Both the position numbers and the translations under genes were made by a program. From Fibrobacteres bacterium CG2_30_45_31 (lineage in GTDB: Bacteria > Fibrobacterota > Fibrobacteria > Fibrobacterales > Fibrobacteraceae), in NCBI GenBank assembly GCA_001873075.1, contig MNYL01000077.1, positions 1-30,317 of the forward strand: a stretch of DNA of 30,317 nt, written 5' to 3'. Below, in pieces: positions 13,300-20,922 of the stretch. The stretch's first letter is position 1, and every line of letters starts with the position of its first letter. Under the pieces are notes generated by a model that made no database searches, had not been told where the DNA came from, and saw only the letters and a program-made list of their open reading frames with translations.

Positions 13300-14768
13300 G
13301 CATCACTTTTAATGAAATTCCGGCGGACAATCTTGTCCCCATGTTCATGAGCGAGTTTGACAACACTCGTGCTTTTAAGTCCGGGGCTATGCCGTGGAAA
13401 AATTTGATTATTGGTCAGCCAACGACCACGGCTGAAATCAAACTCTCTCAGATGCTCTCTGACGAGTCTGGCGATGCCTTATATGGTCAGGGTTCACAGT
13501 TGGCTCTCGCAATTCGCGCCGCTCGCAAAAACAATAAGACGGTGGAATTGTGGGTTTTGCCAATCGCCGATGCCACTGGCGCGGCAAAAGCTTCCGGCAA
13601 AATTGTTGTGTCTTTTGTTTCGGGAACAGTTGCCTCGACTTCTGGATATATCCCGTTGAACATCGCTGGACAATCGCTCAACGTTAACGTAACGGCTGGT
13701 GATTCGGTTACTGATATCCATACTGCAATTTCTGATGCAATCACTGAAAAAGCAAATTTGCCTGTGACCGCCGCGGGCGCAGAAACTGGCGCAACTTTGA
13801 CAGCTAAAAATGCCGGCAGCTACGGAAATTCTTTGGCCATTGAAAGCTGTTTTTTCCAAGGCGAGTCGCTTCCTACGGGTATTATTGTGACGATCACTGC
13901 CATGTCTGGCGGCGGTGCAGATCCATCCTACGAAGACGCTGGAATCAATGGAATCATTGCGGGTCAATGGTTTAATGCGATTGGTTTGTGTTCAAATGAT
14001 AGCGCAAATGTTTCGTACATGAAAGATATTTTGGATGAACGCTGGAAGGCCACTGATCAAAAAACAGGTGTATTATTTTATACGTTGAACGGTTCCTTTG
14101 CCTCTTATTCCACGGCTGGTGCTGCACTGAATTCTCAAGTGGAATTGTTTTTCGCGATGGTTAAAAGCCCTACTCCATTCAGTGAGCAGGTCGCTGCGGT
14201 CGTTGGTACTGTGTCGCCGATTGCGCTCAATGATCCGGCGGTACCTCTTACTAACTGGGTTGTCAAGGGTATTGTAGCTCCTAAAGTTGCGGATCGGCTC
14301 ACGCTGGAAGAAAACAATGAATTGCTCAAGAAAGGCGTTGCCTTGCTTGTTGCTGATGATTCTGGTAGTGTGTGGCTCAAAAGAATGGTCACGACATACA
14401 AACGGAATTCTGCCGGGGCGTCAGACACCAGTTATCAGCAGTTGGAAAAAGTATTCACACTGTCGTATCTTCGTTGGGATTGGAATAACTATTTGGCTGG
14501 AAAATATCAGCATTCGAAGCTGGCAGATGATGGATATGATTATGGCCTGGGTCAGACGGTTATGACCCCGAAGTTAGGCCTTGCGGAAATTCTCGGACGA
14601 TTCCGGGATGTATGGCTACCGAAGGGATTGGTACAGAATTACGATCAGTTCAAAGCCGCCGTAACTGTTCAACGCGATTCAGACGATAACACGGCTATGC
14701 AATGGCTTGTTCCCGCCGATCTCATGGATCAGTTCCTTATCGGCAAAACCAAATTTCAATTTTCGTGA
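13296..14768 (+). CDS. Contractile tail sheath protein (Mu gpL-like)
   Basis: The 490-residue protein forms the contractile sheath. The N-terminal arm and first domain (ITFNEIPADNLVPMFMSEFDN, PWKNLIIGQPTTTAEIKL, GSQLALAIRAARKNN) are typical of Mu-type sheath proteins. An inserted Ig-like domain occupies about residues 102-205. The C-terminal part (SYLRWDWNNYLAGKYQHSKLADD, LGLAEILGRFRDVWLPKGLV) holds the conserved sheath core and the inter-subunit arm. It establishes the phage as a myovirus despite its lambda-type head. The next gene is the tube protein, 8 bases away. Confidence 0.95.
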   Translation: MSITFNEIPADNLVPMFMSEFDNTRAFKSGAMPWKNLIIGQPTTTAEIKLSQMLSDESGDALYGQGSQLALAIRAARKNNKTVELWVLPIADATGAAKASGKIVVSFVSGTVASTSGYIPLNIAGQSLNVNVTAGDSVTDIHTAISDAITEKANLPVTAAGAETGATLTAKNAGSYGNSLAIESCFFQGESLPTGIIVTITAMSGGGADPSYEDAGINGIIAGQWFNAIGLCSNDSANVSYMKDILDERWKATDQKTGVLFYTLNGSFASYSTAGAALNSQVELFFAMVKSPTPFSEQVAAVVGTVSPIALNDPAVPLTNWVVKGIVAPKVADRLTLEENNELLKKGVALLVADDSGSVWLKRMVTTYKRNSAGASDTSYQQLEKVFTLSYLRWDWNNYLAGKYQHSKLADDGYDYGLGQTVMTPKLGLAEILGRFRDVWLPKGLVQNYDQFKAAVTVQRDSDDNTAMQWLVPADLMDQFLIGKTKFQFS

Positions 14769-14776
14769 GGTGATTT

Positions 14777-15148
14777 ATGTCGTATGAAGATGTTGGTGGA
14801 ACTTGCAAACTATTTGTAAATGGAGTGCAATACAATCTCAAAGGTGATCCCACCTATGATGTCGGCGGTACCAAACGGACTCCAATAATGGGGGTTGACG
14901 GACGCATGCACGGTTATAAGAAAGAGACCGTCATGTCTAAGTTGACATGCACCATTACGAACACATCAGAACTGGATATTATTGAGCTTCGTCAGCTCAA
15001 TAATGCCACGATAAAGCTGGAAGAACCAAACGGAAAAACTTTCGTTATGATGGGCGGCGCTTTCAGTGGAGATCCGAGTGTCTCGGGTGCGGAAGGTGAA
15101 ATCTCATGTGAATTTTCAGGGCCTCCAGGTGAAGAACTTGCGCCGTAA
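14777..15148 (+). CDS. Tail tube protein (Mu gpM-like)
   Basis: The 123-residue protein matches the phage tail tube family of Mu gp40: GGTCKLFVNGVQYNLKGDPTYD, RTPIMGVDGRMHGYKKETVMSKLTC (in two parts), and EGEISCEFSGPPGEE at the end. Stacked hexameric rings form the inner tube through which DNA passes. It has a GAGGTGA Shine-Dalgarno. A long stem-loop follows the gene and may set its level relative to the chaperone. Confidence 0.92.
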   Translation: MSYEDVGGTCKLFVNGVQYNLKGDPTYDVGGTKRTPIMGVDGRMHGYKKETVMSKLTCTITNTSELDIIELRQLNNATIKLEEPNGKTFVMMGGAFSGDPSVSGAEGEISCEFSGPPGEELAP

Positions 15149-15161
15149 AAAACGATGAAAT

Positions 15162-15196
15162 AAACTGCACGAAATAAAAATTATTTCATGCAGTTT
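15162..15196 (+). other. 16-bp stem-loop between tube and chaperone genes
   Basis: AAACTGCACGAAATAA pairs with TTATTTCATGCAGTTT across an AAA loop, with only one mismatch. No T-tract follows, so it is not an ordinary terminator. It may protect the abundant tube mRNA from 3' decay or attenuate the downstream genes. Confidence 0.75.
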
Positions 15197-15221
15197 CCAT
15201 GCCAATTAATAGGAGAATATA

Positions 15222-15476
15222 ATGATTGTTAAATTAAAAAAAACTGTAGTTGTGAATGGGAAATCTGTTGACGAAATAAATATTAAAGAAGATTATGATG
15301 GTGCAGATGTAATCCGAATCCAGAACGCAAAAAGTAAGGGTGAAGGTGAAGTAATGGCTGCAGTAGTTACCGCGGCCACTGGTTGGGACATTGGTATCCT
15401 CGCTAAAATGTCTTCACAAGATATTATTCGTATTAACAATTTAGCTCAGCCTTTTTTAATCGGTGGGGAAGAATAG
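15222..15476 (+). CDS. Tail assembly chaperone, short form (Mu gp41-like)
   Basis: The 84-residue product matches the gp41/E-type tail assembly family (VVVNGKSVDEINIKEDYDGADVIRIQ, then AAVVTAATGWDIGILAKMSSQDIIRINNLAQPFL). It should coat the tape measure during tube assembly. An AGGAG Shine-Dalgarno precedes the ATG. A slippery heptamer near its end leads to a longer form. The place between the tube and tape measure genes is invariant in tailed phages. Confidence 0.88.
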   Translation: MIVKLKKTVVVNGKSVDEINIKEDYDGADVIRIQNAKSKGEGEVMAAVVTAATGWDIGILAKMSSQDIIRINNLAQPFLIGGEE

Positions 15477-15616
15477 ATTACATTCATGCGCCTGGAATTA
15501 TCGCTGGCGTAATGCATTTTTCCCCAGAATCAATTCTATGCATGAATGTAGAAAGTATGAGCTACTGGTTTGACCAGTGCATTTATTTCCTTAAATTAAA
15601 AAACGGAAAATTGTGA
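15222..15616 (+). CDS. Tail assembly chaperone, -1 frameshift long form (131 residues)
   Basis: After codon 79 the ribosome can slip back one base on T TTT TTA (15452-15458) and read 52 more codons to TGA at 15614-15616. The added part (NRWGRIDYIHAPGIIAGVMH, then FSPESILCMNVESMSYWFDQ and CIYFLKLKNGKL) has the conserved W/F-x-P-x-x-I...M....W pattern of G-T type extensions. It has no start of its own that would give the full domain. Such frameshifts keep a fixed ratio of short to long chaperone. Product coordinates include the one-base re-read. Confidence 0.85.
15452..15458 (+). other. Slippery heptamer TTTTTTA for -1 frameshifting
   Basis: In the zero frame the bases are read T TTT TTA, a canonical X XXY YYZ site, six codons before the short-form stop. 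Confidence 0.85.
15479..15550 (+). other. Long-range RNA stem downstream of the slippery site
   Basis: TACATTCATGC (15479-15489) pairs perfectly with GCATGAATGTA (15540-15550). The enclosed region has an inner CGCC/GGCG stem. It begins 20 bases after the heptamer, further than usual, but it could still pause the ribosome. It lies wholly within the extension coding region. Confidence 0.6.
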
Positions 15617-15625
15617 GATATTTTT

Positions 15626-17323
15626 ATGGCTAACAAAATAGAAAGCATTATTAGTTTTGTTGCCACGGGTGTAGACGGCGTTCAAAACAAAATTAAAAGC
15701 ATTCAATCCCCCACCAAAAATGTCACGAATTCTGTTGACAAACTCCATTCTTCTATCCAGCGACTCACTAATGTCGCTGGAATTACTGCATCTATCCAAG
15801 CTGTTGGCGCGGCAAAATCCGTTATCATGGATACTGTGGGTATTATAAAAGGAGCATACGACACAGTATTTAACGCGATCAAAGAATATGAGACTAAAGG
15901 GGATACAATCGCCAAAACATCCAGACTAGTTGGGTTGTCGGTAAAAGAATACCAGTCTATGCAGTATGCGGCGTCCTTAAGTGGTATTGAAATTGAAACT
16001 TTGGATACAGCACTTAAAAAATTTACGATAAATACTGGAAACGCTGTCAATGGAAACAAGGCTCTTAATAATGCATTTGAAGCTTTGGGGGTTAAAACAA
16101 GAAATTCAGATGATTCTATTCGATCCAATAAAGACATTATTCTCGATGTCGCTGACGCATATACAAAATTGACATCGGTTCAAGATAAAAACTTGATATC
16201 GCAGACACTATTTGGAAAATCGGGTCTGCAGATGTCTGAGTTGTTTTCTGGCGGAAAAAAAGGTCTTGAAGCGGTAATCACTGAATTCGACGCATTGGGT
16301 GGTGGTATGAGTGAATTTGATACGAAAAATGCAGAAGAATTTGACGATTCTCTGTTTCGTATGAATACAATACTGGATTCGATTAAGATTAAAATTCTAG
16401 GTCCTATTCTTCCCGCGTTTACACGGTTGTTCGACAAAATCACTGATTATGTAAAAAATAATGGTCCGACAATAGACAAAATGATATCGACGATTTCTGA
16501 TAAAGTCCCAGGAATGTTGGATACTATTGCTACAAAAGTCCCATCTATTTTAAACGCAATTGGAAAAATTGTATCCACAATCGCGAGTGTAGTGAATTAT
16601 GTTGACCCATGGAAAAGTTTAATTCTCGGAATGGGGGTCGTGATTGGAGGGGCTATTCTTACAGCTACGTTAGCCTTTGGCGCTGCAATAGCGGCGATTG
16701 CTCCTGTGGTCACTGGTCTGCTAATACCCGCAATAGGCGCCATTGCCGCGACACTACTTCCTATTCTTCCGACGATAGGTATGATAGCCATCGGAATAAT
16801 AGCGTGGAAGGAAGTGATTACATCAGTAATAGACAACTGGGATATGCTGAAATCCTTCATAATCGACGATTGTTTGGGTGGAATCATGAAAACTGCAGAT
16901 TCTTTTATTAATAAGATATCTTCTGGATTCACATGGGTCGGGGATAAAATCAAGAGCGTTTTCACTGCTGTCAAGGACACTGTACTGGATGTGATCCGCA
17001 CCGTCCTCAATCAGTATCTCTCCATGGCCGACAAGATTACATCGACACTGTCGAATCTCCCTGGCGTTGGAGATATATTCAAGGATGTCAATATAGGCGT
17101 TCATGCAATGATGGATTCGGACTTTATGAATCCACAAAGACAAGAGAATTCGGAGTCGATGCAACAAATCACTCAATCTTACACCGAGACTAGAAATAAT
17201 ACAAGTACTCAAAGATTTGCTGTGGACTTCTCCGGTATGCCGCGTGGCGTCGTGGTGAAACCCCCAGAGAGAGGCGGGGACTTTGACTATTCAGCGGGAT
17301 ATCTCTTTGGTGGAGGGGTCTAA
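15626..17323 (+). CDS. Tail tape measure protein
   Basis: The 565-residue protein sets tail length and is ejected with the DNA. The N-terminal half is helical and low in complexity (IISFVATGVDGVQNKIKSIQ, VKEYQSMQYAASLSGIEIET, LISQTLFGKSGLQMSELFSG), typical of phage tape measure/minor tail proteins. A long Gly/Ala/Ile-rich hydrophobic stretch (about 330-395) could insert in the host membrane. At about 1.5 Angstrom per residue the tail would be some 80 nm long. It follows the frameshift chaperone and has only a weak Shine-Dalgarno. Confidence 0.93.
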   Translation: MANKIESIISFVATGVDGVQNKIKSIQSPTKNVTNSVDKLHSSIQRLTNVAGITASIQAVGAAKSVIMDTVGIIKGAYDTVFNAIKEYETKGDTIAKTSRLVGLSVKEYQSMQYAASLSGIEIETLDTALKKFTINTGNAVNGNKALNNAFEALGVKTRNSDDSIRSNKDIILDVADAYTKLTSVQDKNLISQTLFGKSGLQMSELFSGGKKGLEAVITEFDALGGGMSEFDTKNAEEFDDSLFRMNTILDSIKIKILGPILPAFTRLFDKITDYVKNNGPTIDKMISTISDKVPGMLDTIATKVPSILNAIGKIVSTIASVVNYVDPWKSLILGMGVVIGGAILTATLAFGAAIAAIAPVVTGLLIPAIGAIAATLLPILPTIGMIAIGIIAWKEVITSVIDNWDMLKSFIIDDCLGGIMKTADSFINKISSGFTWVGDKIKSVFTAVKDTVLDVIRTVLNQYLSMADKITSTLSNLPGVGDIFKDVNIGVHAMMDSDFMNPQRQENSESMQQITQSYTETRNNTSTQRFAVDFSGMPRGVVVKPPERGGDFDYSAGYLFGGGV

Positions 17324-18562
17324 GTGACTCATGATTTCTCATACTCTGATGGACTTCAGAAAGTCACTGTGACCATCGACGGTGAGAACGTGGAGCTTGT
17401 GGGTTGCTCGTACAAGGGCGTCTCGTTTTTTTTTGAGGAAGTATCCAAGAGCAATGCTGGCCGCCAGATTGTAAGTAAGCCAATTCCATTCTCCACTGAC
17501 CACATCAATGAGGATGTGGGCTTGTCTGTTCCAGAATATCCCGTGACTTTTTATTTGGTTGGGGCGGATTGTGATTCTCAACGCGAGGATCTTGAAAAAG
17601 TTTTTTGTGAAGAAGGTGCCGGCGAACTCGTCCACCCTTATTATGGAAAGTTCCAAGCGCGGTGCAAGGGATACAATGTTTCTTATAAAAAGGATGCAAT
17701 AGAATATGTTTCTGGTTCTGTCACATTCGTCCCTGAATCTGATACGAATGGCAACAATCGCACACAAGAAGACATCAAAGCCGTTACCAAGGACAAAGCG
17801 CAAAATTCACTGGATAGCGCAAAAAATAAATTTAGTACAACATTCTCAATCGCATCAAAAGCCAAAACTATTGTGGATGCGGTCTCCGATTTTACGGACG
17901 ACCTAATAAACGACATCAACGAGGCACGCGCATCGATGCGGTCTGTGTCTGAGTTTATGATGGAAGTTTCAAAAATCCGCGCGAACGTCTCCATTATCCT
18001 CCAGACTCCTGGCGATTTTGCATCGCGGCTGCAAAACCTTCTTACTATGACGCTGGAAACGCTGGGCATTGACGACGGTGATCCAGTGGATTACGTGAAC
18101 GAAAGCCTGACCATGATGGATAATGGTTCGGGCTCTTCTTCCAGGACATCGAGCCCTGTTGCAGATGATCTCCTAGCCTCTATTCAATCGCTAGTTTTGG
18201 TCAGTGCGGCCGCAACTGTGGTAAAAAATTTGGTCAATTGCAAATTCGATAGCGCCTCTGAAGCCAGCGAATATCAGGATAAAGTCCATGCTGCTTTTGA
18301 AGCGGCTATTGAAAACGCAACCGATGTTAGCGATTATCAAAATCTCCAAGATCTGGAAGCCTCCGCGCTCAAATACCTGCGGGATTCTATGTCCAGTCTT
18401 CCGGTCGTCATTGAATATTCTTTGCCCGCGACTACGAATGTACTCGCGGTTTGTTTCGACTGTTATGGTGATCTCGACAAGTTGGACGACGTGATCGCTC
18501 GTAACAGGCTCTCCAATCCGGGAATTATCACCCGCCGGTCTTTGAAGGTACTGAGCAAATGA
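17324..18562 (+). CDS. Tail/DNA circularisation-family protein (Mu gp43-like)
   Basis: The 412-residue protein begins with the PF07157 DNA-circularisation N-terminal pattern: GLQKVTVTIDGENVELVGCS, GVSFFFEEVSKSNAGRQIV, YPVTFYLVGADCDSQREDLE, then the GAGELVHPYYGKFQARC segment. In Mu, gp43 has this family and place, and it is now thought to be a baseplate/tail-hub component rather than an enzyme. The long C-terminal part is helical (ITSxxKAKTIVDAVSDF-type segments). It starts with GTG directly after the tape measure stop and overlaps the next gene by four bases. Confidence 0.88.
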   Translation: MTHDFSYSDGLQKVTVTIDGENVELVGCSYKGVSFFFEEVSKSNAGRQIVSKPIPFSTDHINEDVGLSVPEYPVTFYLVGADCDSQREDLEKVFCEEGAGELVHPYYGKFQARCKGYNVSYKKDAIEYVSGSVTFVPESDTNGNNRTQEDIKAVTKDKAQNSLDSAKNKFSTTFSIASKAKTIVDAVSDFTDDLINDINEARASMRSVSEFMMEVSKIRANVSIILQTPGDFASRLQNLLTMTLETLGIDDGDPVDYVNESLTMMDNGSGSSSRTSSPVADDLLASIQSLVLVSAAATVVKNLVNCKFDSASEASEYQDKVHAAFEAAIENATDVSDYQNLQDLEASALKYLRDSMSSLPVVIEYSLPATTNVLAVCFDCYGDLDKLDDVIARNRLSNPGIITRRSLKVLSK

Positions 18563-19620
18563 TCGAAGTCCGCGCCAATGGAAAAAAATATAGTGGCTGG
18601 GAAAATCCCAGGATAACTAAATCATTGGATAAATTTGCCGCTGACTTTTCTTTGGGCATTACCCCACAGGATTATGTTTACTTTCCTATCGGTATTCTCG
18701 CCGGTGATCTTGTAGAAATATATCTAGATGAAACGTTGGTTTTTAAAGGGTATAATAATGATACCTCTCCTTCGTTTACTCCTGGAGGTCACACGGCATC
18801 AATTGCCGGCCGGGAAATTACGGCGGATATTGTGGATTGCCCGCTGGAATCGCCTAGCGAATTTCAGAATAAAAAGGCGGACGAAATCATCCGAGTAATA
18901 TGCGCCACTTTCGGGATAGCCTTTTCCAATCCTAGGAACGTTGCTGTGGGGGCCCCATTAAAAACTTTCAGTGTGGAACCTGGGGCTAAGGCTTTTGAGA
19001 CTATACAGAAGCTTTGTAAAGGTCGTGGTATTATTCCTATTTCAGACGGCTGTGGTAATGTTAGCCTTTTCAGTACGGATTCCTGCAAGCATGGTGACGC
19101 ACTTATTCAAGGCAAAAATATACTCTCCGCGTCTGGGAAAATTAATGATTCCAACCGCTACTCAAAATACATTGTCCTTGGAACAGGTGACCCCAAAAAG
19201 AAAATACAGGCGGTCGTCACCGACGAAACTGTGGAGCGCTATCGCCCTCTCATTATCGTGGATTCGAGTGCGACCACTCAGGAACAAGTACAGGCGCGCG
19301 CCGCCTGGGAAGCCAAAATACGCGCCGCCAAATCGCTATCATTTAATGTCAGTGTAAGTGGTTGGAAAGATTCCCATGGATTGTGGGAACCGGGGTTACT
19401 TTGTCCTTTCGAGGCTCCCGCTGCGGGCATGGTGACCCGCACAGATTTTTTAGTGAACTCTGTCTCGTTCGGTTGGGGAAGTGGCGGCGAGATATCGGAA
19501 TTGACTTTGATCCCTCCAGAGGTATTCGAGCCGCAACCAGAAATAGAAAAGAAGAAAAAAACAAAAGTAAAAACGGATAAATTCGCTCGGATTAGAAAAG
19601 AAATCAGGAGTAAAAGTTAA
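18559..19620 (+). CDS. Baseplate hub protein (Mu gp44/gpP, late control D-like)
   Basis: The 353-residue protein has the gp44 pattern: an N-terminal strand domain (GKKYSGWENPRITKSLDKFA, GDLVEIYLDETLVFKGYNND), AGREITADIVDCPLESPSEF, the ADEIIRVICATFGI helix, and the hub domain SVEPGAKAFETIQKLCKGRG. Trimers of this protein make the hub that joins the tube to the central spike. The C-terminus is lysine-rich (EIEKKKKTKVKTDKF). It overlaps both neighbours by one to four bases. Confidence 0.92.
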   Translation: MIEVRANGKKYSGWENPRITKSLDKFAADFSLGITPQDYVYFPIGILAGDLVEIYLDETLVFKGYNNDTSPSFTPGGHTASIAGREITADIVDCPLESPSEFQNKKADEIIRVICATFGIAFSNPRNVAVGAPLKTFSVEPGAKAFETIQKLCKGRGIIPISDGCGNVSLFSTDSCKHGDALIQGKNILSASGKINDSNRYSKYIVLGTGDPKKKIQAVVTDETVERYRPLIIVDSSATTQEQVQARAAWEAKIRAAKSLSFNVSVSGWKDSHGLWEPGLLCPFEAPAAGMVTRTDFLVNSVSFGWGSGGEISELTLIPPEVFEPQPEIEKKKKTKVKTDKFARIRKEIRSKS

Positions 19621-20147
19621 TGGGCCTCGAAGAAATGTTGGAGCCAATTCGAGCTCGCATTAGACTGCTCATTGGCCGGGCTGTTATAGCGGCCTCAAAA
19701 AATGCAGACGGAAAGATTATGCTGGATTTGGAGTTACTTGCTGGTGAAAAACGCCGGGGCATTGAACTCATGCAACAGTTTGGATTCACGAGCAGACCCA
19801 AGGGTGATGTGAGCACCGTCGCCCTTTTTATAGGGGGCTCGCGCGATAATGGGATAGTCATCGCTTCCCGTGGAGACGGTCCCGAAATGACCGATTACAA
19901 ACTGGAAGAAGGGGAAACTATGATGCATTCCCCGTTCGGTCAAAAAATCCTTTTCAAGAACGATGGAAATATTGAAATGAAAGCCGCCGCTGGAAAAAAA
20001 ATTCTGATAAAATCGGAAGTGGAAATTTCAGAGAATTTGATTGTGCAAAAGGAAGTGACATCTATGAAAACGGGCTCGGTTACGCTTTCCGGACACACTC
20101 ACAAATCTGGTGCTGGACTAACTGATTCGCCGAATCCAGGCACGTAG
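19620..20147 (+). CDS. Baseplate central spike protein (Mu gp45/gpV-like)
   Basis: The 175-residue protein is the membrane-piercing spike. The N-terminal OB-fold (about 18-90: GRAVIAASKNADGKIMLDLE, GFTSRPKGDVSTVALFIGGS) is followed by a triple-stranded beta-helix region (GQKILFKNDGNIEMKAAAGKK, ILIKSEVEISENLIVQKEV in parts). The C-terminus carries the H-x-H motif, His159-Thr-His161 in SGHTHKSG, which in P2 gpV and Mu gp45 trimers binds an iron ion at the tip. Its place after the hub gene is conserved. Confidence 0.93.
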   Translation: MGLEEMLEPIRARIRLLIGRAVIAASKNADGKIMLDLELLAGEKRRGIELMQQFGFTSRPKGDVSTVALFIGGSRDNGIVIASRGDGPEMTDYKLEEGETMMHSPFGQKILFKNDGNIEMKAAAGKKILIKSEVEISENLIVQKEVTSMKTGSVTLSGHTHKSGAGLTDSPNPGT

Positions 20148-20156
20148 TGGGGTGTT

Positions 20157-20417
20157 ATGCCATTAAATAAATCAGTATTGAGTGCGGATTTGAAAGCACG
20201 TCTAAAAACAGCATTGGTCTCAAATGGAGCCCCAAGTGCTGCTGTTGCCGACAGCGTAGCTACAACGCTTGCAGAAGCTATTTCCGAAGCGATGGATGCC
20301 TATGTGCGCACTGCAACGGTATCGGTCACGGCAATCACCGGACAAATTGCTGTTCAGGGATCCCCGACAGCACAGAGCAATGTAGTCCCAATAACAATTG
20401 AAGGGACTGTTTCATAA
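20157..20417 (+). CDS. Small baseplate-region protein, unknown function
   Basis: The 86-residue protein has an N-terminal helical part (NKSVLSADLKARLKTALVSN, then TTLAEAISEAMDAYVRTA) and a strand-rich end (VSVTAITGQIAVQGSP, VVPITIEGTVS). Proteins of this layout often occur next to spike genes in myoviruses and sometimes end in glycine- or serine-rich tails; their role is not known. It is 9 bases after the spike gene with only a weak GGGG before the start. The next operator palindrome follows at once. Confidence 0.75.
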   Translation: MPLNKSVLSADLKARLKTALVSNGAPSAAVADSVATTLAEAISEAMDAYVRTATVSVTAITGQIAVQGSPTAQSNVVPITIEGTVS

Positions 20418-20420
20418 TCA

Positions 20421-20447
20421 TAGTAGTGACAAATTTTGTCACTACTA
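20421..20447. promoter_or_regulatory. Late-region operator palindrome, site 5 (longest copy)
   Basis: Thirteen-base arms (TAGTAGTGACAAA / TTTGTCACTACTA) pair perfectly around one T. The downstream flank CTACTAAAAT is shared with site 1. It sits in the only sizeable gap of the baseplate module. Confidence 0.88.
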
Positions 20448-20466
20448 AAATCATAAAACGTATATT
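20436..20466 (+). promoter_or_regulatory. Promoter for the distal baseplate, tail-fibre and lysis genes
   Basis: TTGTCA (20436-20441) in the palindrome and TATATT (20461-20466) are 19 bases apart. The -10 box ends 6 bases before the GTG at 20473, and there is no Shine-Dalgarno. Confidence 0.55.
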
Positions 20467-20472
20467 TAAAGC

Positions 20473-20922
20473 GTGAGTGATTTAGCGCTAAAACGATTGT
20501 CTGATGGATGCTTCGATCTCGACTTCGACGGCACAGATTTACTATTGACGGACACTCTTGAAAATGCAGTTATTATATCCATCGGAACTTATGCGCGTGC
20601 GGCGACGGGCGAAACGGCAAACACGGAACCAGACATTGGTGGATGGTGGGGCGATGCCGTTGAAGATAATCTCATCAAGCTCGGCGGTTATCTCCACAAG
20701 GCCTTTCACGGTAAGCTGACAGCTGCAACGTGTCGCGATATTGAAGGCTTTGTCAACGACGCATTAAAATGGATGGTCAATGACGGGATTGCAAAATCGA
20801 CGTCTTGTTCTGCTAGCATCTCTGGCGAGGAAATGATTACCATGACAACTGCGATCACAAAACCCTCCGGAAGTTCAGAAACATACACCTATGAATTTAA
20901 TTGGGAGGCAACGCTCGCATAA
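20473..20922 (+). CDS. Baseplate protein gp46 family (gpW/gp25-like)
   Basis: The 149-residue protein matches the phage GP46 family, whose signature GGWWGD occurs at about 56-61. The lysozyme-like/gp25 fold region follows (NAVIISIGTYARAATGE, then LIKLGGYLHKAF, IEGFVNDALKWMVNDGIA). It forms part of the wedge-hub link that triggers sheath contraction. It starts with GTG next to a TATATT box, so the message is probably leaderless. Its stop overlaps the gp47 start (TAATG). Confidence 0.9.
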   Translation: MSDLALKRLSDGCFDLDFDGTDLLLTDTLENAVIISIGTYARAATGETANTEPDIGGWWGDAVEDNLIKLGGYLHKAFHGKLTAATCRDIEGFVNDALKWMVNDGIAKSTSCSASISGEEMITMTTAITKPSGSSETYTYEFNWEATLA

